Positions 50,662 to 59,745 of a stretch of DNA of 64,000 nucleotides are shown piece after piece. The DNA comes from DAITQM01 sp039794245. GTDB taxonomy: Bacteria > Pseudomonadota > Gammaproteobacteria > Xanthomonadales > Wenzhouxiangellaceae. Made by a program: the position numbers and the translations under genes. The first letter of the stretch is position 1. Each line of letters opens with the position of its first letter. The notes beneath the pieces are model-generated. The model was not told the origin of the DNA, did no database searches, and was given only the letters and a program-made list of their open reading frames with translations. The stretch spans positions 7,804 to 71,803 of the forward strand of contig JBDIVS010000017.1 of assembly GCA_039794245.1 (NCBI GenBank), given 5' to 3'.

Positions 50662-51759
50662 GTGACCGTGCTGTACGCCATTCCGGAAGCCGATGCGGTG
50701 CGCCGGCTGCTGCCGGCGTTCGGCGAACGGCGTTTGACGGTGGACGATGCGCGGCACCGGCTCGCGGCCAATCCCAACCTGCTGCCGCTGGCGATCGACG
50801 AGGCGGACGGCGGCTGGATCGGCTTTGCTGATTTCGGCGAAGAGCCGCTCAGCGACTGGCAGCATATCTTCACGATCCAGCGCCTGGCGGCGGCCGGCCG
50901 TTTCGGCGAGGTGTTCGTTGCACCGTTGGAGTTGCTCGCCGCCGCGGACTTGCCGGCCGGCGGCATGGACCTATCGGGTTTCATTTTTCATGTCTCGCGC
51001 TGCGGTTCGACGCTGCTCGGCAAGGCGCTGGCCCGCAGCCCGGCGCGCCTGGTGGTCAACCAGCCGGCGCCGCTGCAATGGGGATTCTGGGCGGCGCTGA
51101 CCGGCGGTTTCGCCGCGCCGCTCGAAGCTACGGCGCGGCACTTGACGATGTTCCGCAACCTGTGCCGGCTTTTGACCCGGCCGCGCGGTGGGCGGTTTTT
51201 GACCGCCCACCTGAAACTGATCAGTTGGAACACGATCTACATCGATTTCGTGCAGCGCGCCTTTCCCGCCGCGGCGCGCCTGTTTCTGTACCGCGATCCG
51301 GTCGAGGTGATCGCCTCGGTGCGCCACGAAACGACCGCTGCGCTTTACTCGCGCCGCACCCGGCTCGGCGGCCTGTTGGCAGCGCTGCCCCAGGAAGCCG
51401 CCGACCGCCTCGACGATCTCGATTACCTGGCCGCCTGTTACGCCCATTACCTGGCGTCAGCCGAAGCGGCCGGCCCTTCCGGGCTGCGCTGGCTCAATTA
51501 CCGCGATTTCAGCGCCGAACGCCTGCCGGCGGTGCTGGCCGCCGGGCTCCGGATTGATCCGGACGACAGTGAACTGGCACTGATGCGCGCCCAGTTCGCG
51601 GTGCACTCCAAGGACGACTCCGGCCGCCGCCGTTTCAGCGACGACCGGGCGCGCAAACAGGCGGCGCTGAGCGCCGACGAACGCGCCCGGGTGGCGCGCT
51701 GCACGGCTGCGCTGATGCAGTCACTGGACGCTTCGCGGTACAATATCGTCTCGTCATGA
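50662..51759 (+). CDS. Sulfotransferase-like P-loop protein
   Basis: A 365-aa protein. GFIFHVSRCGSTLLGKALARS (about 110-130) is the 5'-phosphosulfate-binding loop of the sulfotransferase superfamily. FLYRDPVEVIASVRHE (about 212-227) matches the 3'-phosphate-binding motif. The first 100 residues are not recognised. It may sulfate a surface glycan or small molecule; the substrate is unknown. GTG start at 50662. It heads the surface cluster that follows. Confidence 0.65.
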   Translation: MTVLYAIPEADAVRRLLPAFGERRLTVDDARHRLAANPNLLPLAIDEADGGWIGFADFGEEPLSDWQHIFTIQRLAAAGRFGEVFVAPLELLAAADLPAGGMDLSGFIFHVSRCGSTLLGKALARSPARLVVNQPAPLQWGFWAALTGGFAAPLEATARHLTMFRNLCRLLTRPRGGRFLTAHLKLISWNTIYIDFVQRAFPAAARLFLYRDPVEVIASVRHETTAALYSRRTRLGGLLAALPQEAADRLDDLDYLAACYAHYLASAEAAGPSGLRWLNYRDFSAERLPAVLAAGLRIDPDDSELALMRAQFAVHSKDDSGRRRFSDDRARKQAALSADERARVARCTAALMQSLDASRYNIVSS

Positions 51760-51787
51760 CGCCCGGTGCGGCACCCCGCACTCCCCG

Positions 51788-52555
51788 ATGAACCAGCACA
51801 CAATGAATTCTTCCCTCAAACCCGGGCTGTTGACGGTCCTGATCCCGAATTACAACTACGGGCGCTATATCGGCGAGGCGATTGCTTCGGTTGCGGCACA
51901 GGATTACCCGGATATCGAACTCGTCATCGTCGATGACGGCAGCAGCGACGATTCGCTGGCGGCGATCGAGCGGGCGCTCGCCCAGGCGCCGCGCTTCGCG
52001 GCGGCCAAAGTCCTGGCCCTCAAGCCCAACGGCGGCAAACTAGCGGCGATCAACGCCGCACTCGGCGACATCCACGGCGAATACCTGATCACGCTCGACG
52101 CCGACGACCGCCTGACGCCGCAATACGCCTCGCGCTGCATCGCCGAACTGGCCGCGTTGCGGTCAACCGAGCCGAACATCGGCATCGTTTATTCCGATTG
52201 CCTGCTGATCGACCGCAACGGCCGGGTGATCGACCGCGGCCGTTCGGCCGCCTTCGATGTCGAACTGCTGCAGAACAACAGCTATATCCCGGAGCCGGCG
52301 CTGGTCGTCACCGCGGCGTTTCTCGAAGTTGCGCCGTTCGACACGGCGATCAAGGTCGGCACCAAGCACCACAAGTGGCGGCGCATGGTGGCCAACGGCT
52401 GGTGCGGCCGGCATATCGCCGAACCGCTGTTCCACTACCGGATGCACGATTGCAACATCTCCGGCATCGGCAACCGCGTTTACGAGGAGATCGCCCAGGG
52501 GCGGCCGGGCGGCGAGCGCATCCTTTCCGGCTATTGGGTCACGGCGCGGAGCTGA
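51788..52555 (+). CDS. Family 2 glycosyltransferase
   Basis: A 255-aa protein with a GT-A fold: LTVLIPNYNYGRYIGEAIASV, LVIVDDGSSDDSLAAIE, GEYLITLDADDRLTPQYAS with the DxD metal motif. YSDCLLIDRNGRVI and a C-terminal FHYRMHDCNISG follow. It probably adds a sugar during surface polysaccharide or glycan assembly at the inner membrane. An in-frame ATG at 51803 is another possible start. 28 bp after the sulfotransferase-like gene. Confidence 0.85.
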   Translation: MNQHTMNSSLKPGLLTVLIPNYNYGRYIGEAIASVAAQDYPDIELVIVDDGSSDDSLAAIERALAQAPRFAAAKVLALKPNGGKLAAINAALGDIHGEYLITLDADDRLTPQYASRCIAELAALRSTEPNIGIVYSDCLLIDRNGRVIDRGRSAAFDVELLQNNSYIPEPALVVTAAFLEVAPFDTAIKVGTKHHKWRRMVANGWCGRHIAEPLFHYRMHDCNISGIGNRVYEEIAQGRPGGERILSGYWVTARS

Positions 52556-52604
52556 ACACCAAAAAACGTCATCGCGCCGCCGAACGGGCGGCAAAGACAT
52601 AGTC

Positions 52605-53888
52605 ATGAATCTGCCAGCACTCGAAAATACCCGGCCTTGTGTCGTCGGACTGGGCTACGTCGGCCTGCCGTTGGCCGTGGCGCTCGGCGAGCGTTACCCG
52701 ACCGTCGGTTTCGATACCAACGCATCGCGCGTTTCGGCGCTTGCCGCCGGCCACGACGTAACGCTGGAAGTGACCGACAACGAACTCGCCGCCGCCCGGC
52801 ATTTGACGCTGACCGCCGACCCGGCGGCCATCGCCGGCAGCAATGTCTATATCGTCGCCGTACCGACGCCGGTCGATCTTTCCAAGCAACCCGACCTCGG
52901 GCCGCTGCGCAGCGCCAGCATCACCGTCGGTAAAGTGCTCGCCGCCGGCGACGTGGTGATCTACGAATCGACGGTCTATCCCGGCCTGACCGAAGACATC
53001 TGCGTGCCGTTGCTCGAAGAGCACTCCGGGTTGAAACTCAACCGCGATTTCCACGTCGGCTACAGCCCCGAACGCATCAATCCCGGCGAGAAGCAGCGGC
53101 GCCTCGGAACCATCGTCAAGATCACCTCCGGCTCCAACCCGGCGGCCGCCGAATTCATCGACGCCCTGTACCGCAGTTTCATCCCGGCCGGCACCTTCAA
53201 GGCCAGTTCGATCAAGGTTGCCGAGGCGGCGAAAGTCGTCGAGAACACGCAGCGCGACCTGAACATCGCGTTGGTCAACGAGTTGGCAATCATGTTCAAC
53301 CACCTCGGCATCAACACCAGCGAGGTGCTGCGCGCCGCGGCCACCAAGTGGAACTTCCTGCCGTTCCAGCCCGGCCTGGTCGGCGGCCACTGCATCGGCG
53401 TCGATCCGTATTTCTTGATCCACAAATCGCAGCAGGCCGGCTACCACCCGGACGTAATCATCGCCGGGCGGCGCATCAACGACGGCATGGGGGCCTATAT
53501 CGCCAACCAGGTGCTGCGTTTGATGATCCGCCGGCGGATGAACGTGCCCGACGCGCGGGTGTTGATTCTCGGCATGACCTTCAAGGAAGACTGTCCCGAT
53601 ATCCGCAACACCAAGGTCTACGACCTGTACCGCGAATTGTCGGGCTTTGTCGCGGCCGTCGATATCCACGATCCGTGGGCGTCGCCTGAAGATTGCCAGC
53701 GTGAGTTCGGCATCGACCTGGTCGCATCGCCCGAATCCGGCGCCTACGACGTGATCATTCTCGCCGTCGCGCACAGTGTCTATCGGCAGCAGGGCATCGC
53801 CTGGGTGCGCGGCCTCGGCCAACGCGACGCCGTGGTTTACGACATCAAATCGATCTATCCCTTTGATGCGGTCGATGGCCAGCTCTGA
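52605..53888 (+). CDS. Nucleotide-sugar dehydrogenase (UDP-GlcNAc/GalNAc 6-dehydrogenase type)
   Basis: A 427-aa protein. The N-terminal Rossmann part VVGLGYVGLPLAVALGERYPTVGFD, then YIVAVPTPVD, YESTVYPGLTED, YSPERINPGEK, VENTQRDLNIALVNELAI and LVGGHCIGVDPYFL with the catalytic cysteine. ILGMTFKEDCPDIRNTK is at the C-terminal domain. The closest known type is TviB/WbpO/VipA, which makes UDP-HexNAc uronic acids for capsule or O-antigen. Overlaps the MmgE/PrpD gene by 14 bp. Confidence 0.88.
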   Translation: MNLPALENTRPCVVGLGYVGLPLAVALGERYPTVGFDTNASRVSALAAGHDVTLEVTDNELAAARHLTLTADPAAIAGSNVYIVAVPTPVDLSKQPDLGPLRSASITVGKVLAAGDVVIYESTVYPGLTEDICVPLLEEHSGLKLNRDFHVGYSPERINPGEKQRRLGTIVKITSGSNPAAAEFIDALYRSFIPAGTFKASSIKVAEAAKVVENTQRDLNIALVNELAIMFNHLGINTSEVLRAAATKWNFLPFQPGLVGGHCIGVDPYFLIHKSQQAGYHPDVIIAGRRINDGMGAYIANQVLRLMIRRRMNVPDARVLILGMTFKEDCPDIRNTKVYDLYRELSGFVAAVDIHDPWASPEDCQREFGIDLVASPESGAYDVIILAVAHSVYRQQGIAWVRGLGQRDAVVYDIKSIYPFDAVDGQL

Positions 53889-55308
53889 ACGGCTAAACCC
53901 CCTCAGGGCATACGGTGCCTGGCTGGCCGAAACGCCGCCCAAGTGGCCGGCGGCGGCGTGCGAATCGGCACATCGCCAGTGGCTCGATACCGTGGCGGTG
54001 ATGCTACCCGGCGCCCTGGAGGCGGCGTGCACCATCGCCCACGACACGGTGGCCGGGTGGGGCGGCGGCAATGCCGTGGCGGTCGGCCGGAGTGCGCGCC
54101 TGCCGCCGCCGTGGGCGGCGCTGGTCAACGGCACCGCCGGCCACGCGCTCGATTACGACGATAATTTCGACCCGCCCAAGGCGCATATCTCGACGGTTCT
54201 GGTGCCGGCGATCCTGGCGCTCATCGACGATCTCGAACTGCGCGGTGGCGATCTCATCGACGCCTATATCGCTGCCGTGCAGATCCAGGGCCGGATCGGG
54301 CAGGGGCTGAACCCGCCGCACCGCAACCGCGGCTGGCATGCGACGGCGACGACCGGCGCGCTCGGCGCGGCGGCGGCGGCGGCGCGGCTTTACCGGCTCG
54401 ACGCCGAACGCGCGGCGCTGGCCTTGTCGATCGCCACCAGCATGGCCGGTGGTTTCATGTCGCAGTTCGGGACGATGACCAAGCCGCTGCACGCCGGGCT
54501 CGCCGCCAAGGCCGGGGTGCTTGCCGCGGCGCTGGCGCGCGGCGGCCTGACCGCCGGCTGGGAGACGCTCGACGGCGTGCACGGCATGAACCGGCTGATG
54601 GTCGGTCCCGATTACCAGGCGTTGCACGAGGCGCTGGTGGCCGATCCCGCACCGCCCGAACACGGTCAGAACCTCGAATTCGAAACCCGCTCCGTCGGTG
54701 AACCCTTGTTGATTCTCGAACATGGCTTCCGCGTCAAGCGCTTCGCCAACTGCGGCAGCGCCCACCGGGCGATGGATGCGCTGCTCGACATCATGGCGCA
54801 CGAACGCTTCGCCGCCGATCAGGTGCAAAGTGTCCAGGTCACCGCCCCCAAGGTCCACTTGACCAACCTGATGTACCGCGCGCCGGAAAACGGCTTGCAG
54901 GCCAAATTCTCGATGGAATACGCCCTGGCCTGCCTGCTCGACCACGGTGCCTGCACGCTGGCCGATTTCACCGGCGACGCCGTCCGCCGCCCCGCGGTCC
55001 GGGCGCTGATGAACAAGATCGAACGGTGTGCGGTCGATCTGCCGGAAAGCCGGGTGATGACCGAAGTGGTCGTCCACCTTACCGATGGCCGGCGGCTTGC
55101 CGCCGCGGTCGATATGCCGCAAGGCAGCAAGGCAGCGCCGTTCCCGACTGCGCAGTACTGGTTGAAATTCGACGAATGCGCCGTGGTGATCGTCCATGAC
55201 AAAGACCGCCAGCGGCTGCGCGATGTGCTCGAACGATTGCCCGAATTGGCCGATGCCCGGGAATTGAGCGCCGCTTTGGCCATCCCATTGAAGCCGTTGA
55301 TGACATGA
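53875..55308 (+). CDS. MmgE/PrpD family protein
   Basis: A 477-aa protein: ARLPPPWAALVNGTAGHALDYDDNFDPPKAHIST, NRGWHATATTGALGAAAAAARL, GFMSQFGTMTKPLHAGLAAKAG, ANCGSAHRAMDALL. This is the 2-methylcitrate dehydratase/immune-responsive-gene fold, with members that act on tricarboxylates or related acids. Its place between a nucleotide-sugar dehydrogenase and a nucleotidyltransferase is odd for propionate metabolism and hints at a dehydratase/decarboxylase role on a sugar-acid precursor; that is inference. The start inside the preceding gene's 3' end implies coupling. Confidence 0.8.
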   Translation: MASSERLNPLRAYGAWLAETPPKWPAAACESAHRQWLDTVAVMLPGALEAACTIAHDTVAGWGGGNAVAVGRSARLPPPWAALVNGTAGHALDYDDNFDPPKAHISTVLVPAILALIDDLELRGGDLIDAYIAAVQIQGRIGQGLNPPHRNRGWHATATTGALGAAAAAARLYRLDAERAALALSIATSMAGGFMSQFGTMTKPLHAGLAAKAGVLAAALARGGLTAGWETLDGVHGMNRLMVGPDYQALHEALVADPAPPEHGQNLEFETRSVGEPLLILEHGFRVKRFANCGSAHRAMDALLDIMAHERFAADQVQSVQVTAPKVHLTNLMYRAPENGLQAKFSMEYALACLLDHGACTLADFTGDAVRRPAVRALMNKIERCAVDLPESRVMTEVVVHLTDGRRLAAAVDMPQGSKAAPFPTAQYWLKFDECAVVIVHDKDRQRLRDVLERLPELADARELSAALAIPLKPLMT

Positions 55309-56141
55309 ACGAGATGCACACCGATAAATACGCCAGCTGTGACGGCGGCGTCAACGTGCTGGTGCTGGCCGCCAGCCGTTCGGGTGCCGCCGACAGCGTC
55401 GCCCGCCTGCAGAACAAAAGCAACAAGTGCCTGGTCGAGATCGCCGGCCGGCCGATGATCGAGATCGTCGTCGGTGCGATCCTCGCCACCGGCCTGAGCC
55501 GGAAAATCTATATTTCGATCGAGCCCGGTGTGCTGCCCGGCGGTTTGCCGCAGATGGCAAAATGGCTGGCGCAGGATGTCGTGCGTCTCGTGCCGAGCCG
55601 CGACAATCTCGCCGCCAGCGTATTGGCCGTGGCACAAGGGGAGGGTATGCTGCCACTCGTCGTCACCACTGGCGACAACGCCTTGCACGGCCCGGAGATC
55701 GTTGCCGACTTTATCAGCCAGTTTCTGGCGGGCAGCGGCGATGTCGCGGTCGGCCTGACCGAGGAGATGGACGTGGTCGGCGAATTTCCCGAGTCGGGTC
55801 TTTTTTGGCACCGGATGAAAGACGGCAATTACTCGGCGTGCAATCTGTACGGCCTGCGCAACCCCCGGGCCCTCAAGGCGGTCGGCGTGTTCGTTGGCGG
55901 CGGCCAGTTCGGCAAGCGCCACTGGCGCATCCTCAAGGCCTTCGGCGTCATGCCGTTCGTGTATTACAAGCTGCGGCTGATGGCCGCAGCGCAACTGATG
56001 CGGCGTATCGGCAAAAACCTCGGCGTGACGATCGACACCGTCATGCTGCCGTATGCCGGCGGCCCGATCGACGTCGATAACCCGGCATCATTCGCCATGA
56101 CCGAAAAAGCGCTGCGCGCCCGCGCCGCGATGGGCTCGTGA
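55305..56141 (+). CDS. NTP-transferase-like protein
   Basis: A 278-aa protein. VNVLVLAASRSGAADSVARLQNKSNKCLVEIAGRPMIEIVV is a nucleotidyltransferase/MobA-like start (L-A-A-x-R...K-x-L-x-x-x-G-x-P), although the usual GG-x-S/GTR loop is altered. LVVTTGDNALHGPEIV supplies the metal-binding Asp. The C-terminal IDVDNPASFAMTEKAL resembles other sugar-NTP or phosphodiol transferases. Overlaps both neighbours by 4 bp. The activated compound is unknown. Confidence 0.75.
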   Translation: MNEMHTDKYASCDGGVNVLVLAASRSGAADSVARLQNKSNKCLVEIAGRPMIEIVVGAILATGLSRKIYISIEPGVLPGGLPQMAKWLAQDVVRLVPSRDNLAASVLAVAQGEGMLPLVVTTGDNALHGPEIVADFISQFLAGSGDVAVGLTEEMDVVGEFPESGLFWHRMKDGNYSACNLYGLRNPRALKAVGVFVGGGQFGKRHWRILKAFGVMPFVYYKLRLMAAAQLMRRIGKNLGVTIDTVMLPYAGGPIDVDNPASFAMTEKALRARAAMGS

Positions 56142-56971
56142 AACGGCCCGGGCCAATCGATCGGCTGGTCAAGGATATCTCGGCCTTGCCGGCGGATTTT
56201 CACGCTGCAGGTGTCCTCGACCCCGATGTGCTGCACACCATCGCCCGGCTGGGCTCGGCGATGGATCTGGCGCACACCGCCGAGACCGGCAGCGGCAAAT
56301 CGACGCTGCTGTTGTCGCATCTCAGCGCCGACCACACGGTATTCGCGCTCGATCGCTTCGGCGACTTCGATGCGCACAGCATGTCCGCGGTACAGGAGTC
56401 CGAGCTGTTCAATGCCGCGAACTGCCGCTTCGTCGTCGGCCCGACCCAGGTCACGCTGCCGGCACATCGTTTCACCGCGCCACTCGATCTGGTGCTGATC
56501 GACGGCCCGCACGGTTACCCGTTCCCCGAACTTGAGTATTACTATTTTTATCCGCACCTGCGTCCCGGGGCGCTGTTGATCGTTGACGATATCCAGATCC
56601 CGACGATCGCCAGGTTGTTCGATTTTCTGTGCCGTGACGAAATGTACGAGCTGGTTGAAGTGACGCTGTTCACCGCCTTTTTCCGGCGCACCGCCGCTCC
56701 AGTGTTCAATCCGCGGGCCGACGGCTGGTGGTTGCAGGGCTTCAATGCCCATTACCGCAATGTGATACGAGAACGCGCGCTGCGTGGCGTGTACGGCTGG
56801 GGCGTTCCCACGCCGCAAGCAACGGCCGGTACAGCGGACACCAGCGTGATCGAGGCAGGAACCGACGGAAATACCAACTGGCATTACCAGGCCTACCGCC
56901 TGACCCGGGCTGTCGCCGGCCAGCGTTTCGCCGACCGCTGCCTGGCCGCCTGGCGCGCCTTTCGCAGCTGA
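56138..56971 (+). CDS. Class I SAM-dependent methyltransferase-like protein (Methyltransf_24 type)
   Basis: A 277-aa protein. SAMDLAHTAETGSGKSTLLLSHL reads like a SAM-binding motif I (E-x-G-x-G-x-S-T), then TVFALDRFG, LDLVLIDGPHGYPFPELEYYYFYPHLRPGALLIVDDI, typical of the Methyltransf_24 group often found in polysaccharide clusters. The target could be a glycan. It ends the cluster and is followed by a strong terminator. Confidence 0.75.
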   Translation: MKRPGPIDRLVKDISALPADFHAAGVLDPDVLHTIARLGSAMDLAHTAETGSGKSTLLLSHLSADHTVFALDRFGDFDAHSMSAVQESELFNAANCRFVVGPTQVTLPAHRFTAPLDLVLIDGPHGYPFPELEYYYFYPHLRPGALLIVDDIQIPTIARLFDFLCRDEMYELVEVTLFTAFFRRTAAPVFNPRADGWWLQGFNAHYRNVIRERALRGVYGWGVPTPQATAGTADTSVIEAGTDGNTNWHYQAYRLTRAVAGQRFADRCLAAWRAFRS

Positions 56972-57055
56972 AGCCCTTGACCCACACCGCTCCGCGCGCA
57001 TCGTGTGGATGCATTAACCTGAAGTTCTTGTAGCTCAAAGCCCCCGATTCTGGCC

Positions 57056-57081
57056 AAACCCCTTGATTTTTCAAGGGGTTT
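57056..57081 (+). terminator. Intrinsic terminator after the surface cluster
   Basis: AAACCCCTTGA-TTTT-TCAAGGGGTTT is a perfect 11-bp stem with a T-ending 3' arm, 85 bp after the methyltransferase stop. Being nearly symmetric, it could work in both directions. Confidence 0.7.
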
Positions 57082-57111
57082 CGTCGTTTCCGGGCCGGAA
57101 CTTCACCCGCA

Positions 57112-57843
57112 TTGTACCCATGTAAATTGATTATAGGGGTTGCAATAGCCATACATATCGATGTCGTGCCCAATCGTGGCTCCCGTCCGGCCTATCTGTT
57201 GCGCGAGTCCTATCGCGAAGGCCAGCGGGTGCGCAAACGCACGCTGGCCAACCTCTCGTTGATGACCGATGCGCAGATAGAATCGCTTCGGGCAGTGCTG
57301 CGTGGCGACGAGGTCCGCCCGGTCGGCGAGCTGTTCGAGGCGGTTGAGTCCAAGCCCTGCGGCCATGTTCAGGCCGTGCGTGTAGCCATGCAGCGGCTGG
57401 GCATGGCGCGTTTGCTGGCGGCGCGCCCGAGCCGGCAGCGCGATCTGGTACTGGCGATGATCGCCGCGCGGGTGCTGTGTCCGGATACCAAGCTGGCCAC
57501 GACCCGGCGCTGGCAACTGTCCACGCTGGCCGAGGAGTTCGGCGCGGCCGAAGCCAACGCCGAGGAGTTGTATGCCGCCATGGATTGGCTGCTGACCCTT
57601 CAGGGCCCGATTCAGAAGAAACTGGCCGGGCGCCATCTGACGGCCGGTTCGCTGGTGCTCTATGACCTGTCGTCGAGTTACCTGGAAGGCCGGCACTGCC
57701 CGTTGGCCCGGCTCGGCTATAACCGCGATGGTAAAAAAGGCAAGCTGTGCAGGTCAACTACGGTCTTCTGACCGACCGGCAGGGCTGCCCGATCGCCGTC
57801 ACGGTGCATGCGGGCAACACCTCCGACCCGGCCATCCTAATTG
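57112..57843 (+). pseudogene. Truncated, frameshifted IS1634-family transposase
   Basis: The first frame reads NRGSRPAYLLRESYREGQRV, RKRTLANLSLMTDAQIESLR ... LVLYDLSSSYLEGRHCPLARLGYNRDGKKGKL, the N-terminal two-fifths of an IS1634 transposase. At about 57745-57750 two extra bases (aagctgTGcagg) shift the frame; the alternative frame then continues LQVNYGLLTDRQGCPIAVTVHAGNTSDPA and homology stops near 57843. The remaining half, with the last catalytic residue, is missing, and no normal start codon is evident (an ATA stands where ATG is expected, near 57153). Inactive relic. Confidence 0.85.
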
Positions 57844-57988
57844 TCGTCAAACACCTTCGTATTGTTCGTGGTGCCGGCATTTTACCCATCGTCTGCCTAA
57901 CGATTCATCGGCTGTGTGACAAGTCTCAGGCGTCCCGTCCGGACGGCTACGGCGGCGCTTGACTGCGGTTTCATTTTCGGTTTTAATT

Positions 57989-58002
57989 GACCGGCCGGTC
58001 AG
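57989..58002. promoter_or_regulatory. TetR-type operator before the efflux operon
   Basis: TGACCGGCCGGTCA is a perfect 14-bp palindrome with GTCAG repeated just after it, 26 bp upstream of the tetR start. Similar GACCG/CGGTC palindromes precede many AcrR/TetR-controlled efflux operons. It suggests autoregulation of tetR and both pump genes. Confidence 0.65.
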
Positions 58003-58027
58003 TCAGTAACGAACCCGCCCGAGGGCC

Positions 58028-58660
58028 ATGAACGAAACGACTACGCTGCCGAAAACACGCGACGCCGAGCAGAGCCGCGGCCGGATTCTCGATGCGGCCG
58101 AGGCGTTGTTTCTGGCCGAGGGCTTCAGCCGGACGGCGCTGAGCCGGGTTGCGGCTCGGGCCGCCGTGCCCAAGAGCTTGATTTTTCATTATTTTCCGAC
58201 CAAGCAGGCGCTGTGGGAAGCGGTCAAGCTCCGCCGTCTCGAGGGCTTCGTCTCGCGCCAGCGCGAGCTGTTCCGCCGCGGGCCGGTGACGATCGAGGAA
58301 CTGGTTGCCTCGATCCGCGATTATTTCGCGCTGCTTCGCGACGACCCGGCATTCATCCGCCTGTGTGCCCGCGCCGGGCTGGAACCGGGCCTGAACTGCG
58401 CGCGCTTCGATCCGGAATTGATCGGCCCGTTTATCGCGCGCCTGGAGGAGGCCGCGGCGCGCGGTCTGATCCGGCCGGGGATCGAGCCGGTGTACCTGCT
58501 GGCCCTGATCATCGCCGCCGTGACGCAATGGTTCGAGGCGCGCGACGATTTCGCCAACTGGCCCGGCATGCCGGCAAACGCGACGGCCGATCCGGCCTAT
58601 CTGGAAACGATCATCGAGGTGCTGCTGCACGGCACGCTGGCCACGGGAGCGGCGCGGTGA
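58028..58660 (+). CDS. TetR family regulator of the efflux operon
   Basis: A 210-aa protein. HTH at about 15-60: SRGRILDAAEALFLAEGFSRTALSRVAARAAVPKSLIFHYFPTKQALWEAV. A ligand domain with a conserved C-terminal bundle follows. GTGA overlap (58657-58660) couples it to the adaptor gene. Probably represses the pump genes through the palindrome at 57989-58002; the inducer is unknown. Confidence 0.88.
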   Translation: MNETTTLPKTRDAEQSRGRILDAAEALFLAEGFSRTALSRVAARAAVPKSLIFHYFPTKQALWEAVKLRRLEGFVSRQRELFRRGPVTIEELVASIRDYFALLRDDPAFIRLCARAGLEPGLNCARFDPELIGPFIARLEEAAARGLIRPGIEPVYLLALIIAAVTQWFEARDDFANWPGMPANATADPAYLETIIEVLLHGTLATGAAR

Positions 58661-59739
58661 GGCCGCCGCTCGCCCCGCGCCGGCCGGCAGGCGGCTTTCT
58701 GCTGATCCCGTTGCTGCTGGCTGCCTGCGGGCGGAGTGCTGAGGAACCGCCGGCACCGCCGCCGGCGGTCAAAGTGGCAGCGGTGACCGCCGAACCTCTG
58801 TACCGCGAGTATCCGGTTTCCGGCACGCTGCGCGCCCGCCGGCGGGCCGGAGTTGCGGCCCAGACCAGCGGGGTGATCGCCGAGCGCCTGGTCGAGATCG
58901 GCGATCGGGTCGCCGCCGGGCAATTGCTTGCGGTGTTGCGCAATCCGCGTATCCAGCCCGAGCAACAGGCGGCGCTCGCCGCGCTCGGCGAAGCCAAGGC
59001 CCGCCGCGACCAGGCAGCCCGCGATCTCAAACGCCTCGCCGAACTGCGCCTGAAAGACGCGGTCGGCGAGGAAGCGCGCGAACAAAAAGCCGCCGAACTC
59101 GAAGCCTATGAGGCGGCAGTGAGCCGCGCCAGGGCCGAACTCGAAAGCCTGTCCGGCGTGCTTGCCGAAGCCGAACTGCACGCGCCGTTCGCCGGCCTGG
59201 TGACCGCGGTTTATCGCGAACCGGGCGAATATCTGGCGGCCGGCGAGGCGGCATTGACCGTGGTCGATCCGGGCGAACTGGAATTGCCGCTCGACGTGCC
59301 GGCCTGGCTGGCCGCCATCGAACCCGGCGCCCCGGTCGCTGTCACGCTCGCCGAACCAGGGGGCGCAGGCGGGCGATTGATGGCGCGCCTCGACCGCAAG
59401 GCGGTCGCCGGCGACGACAAAAGCGGCCTGATTCCGATCGTTTTGGCACTGCCGGGCGATCCGTCCTTGATTCCCGGCATGCGGGCCGATGCCTGGCTGC
59501 CGTGGCAGAGCGCCTCGCCGGTATTACTCGCGCCGCTGGCCGCGGTGATCGATGCCACCGGCGAGCGGGCGCATGTGCTCAAGGTCGTCGATGGCCGCAT
59601 CGACCGGGTGCCGATCACGATCAACGGTTTCAGCGGCGAACGTGTCGGGTTTGAAGCGCCGCTGGCGCCCGGCGACCGCGTCGCGATCGCCGGGCACGAA
59701 TCCCTGAGCGACGGCGATGCGGTCACGATCGTCGAGTAA
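58657..59739 (+). CDS. RND efflux periplasmic adaptor (membrane fusion protein), lipoprotein
   Basis: A 360-aa protein from the GTG at 58657. The signal ends in LLLAAC (lipobox, Cys about 21). GTLRARRRAGVAAQTSGVIAERLVEIGDRVAAGQLLAVL is the barrel-sandwich half, then a coiled-coil hairpin (AALGEAKARRDQAARDLKRL ... RARAELESL), then LHAPFAGLVTAVYREPGEYL and a beta-barrel. It links the inner-membrane pump to an outer-membrane channel not encoded here. 6 bp before the permease gene. Confidence 0.9.
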   Translation: MRPPLAPRRPAGGFLLIPLLLAACGRSAEEPPAPPPAVKVAAVTAEPLYREYPVSGTLRARRRAGVAAQTSGVIAERLVEIGDRVAAGQLLAVLRNPRIQPEQQAALAALGEAKARRDQAARDLKRLAELRLKDAVGEEAREQKAAELEAYEAAVSRARAELESLSGVLAEAELHAPFAGLVTAVYREPGEYLAAGEAALTVVDPGELELPLDVPAWLAAIEPGAPVAVTLAEPGGAGGRLMARLDRKAVAGDDKSGLIPIVLALPGDPSLIPGMRADAWLPWQSASPVLLAPLAAVIDATGERAHVLKVVDGRIDRVPITINGFSGERVGFEAPLAPGDRVAIAGHESLSDGDAVTIVE

Positions 59740-59745
59740 GGCACG

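Noticed and set aside
57001..57055. tRNA-like stretch (TTGTAGCTCAAAG) before the terminator
   Set aside because: No acceptor stem, anticodon arm or T-loop could be folded around it.
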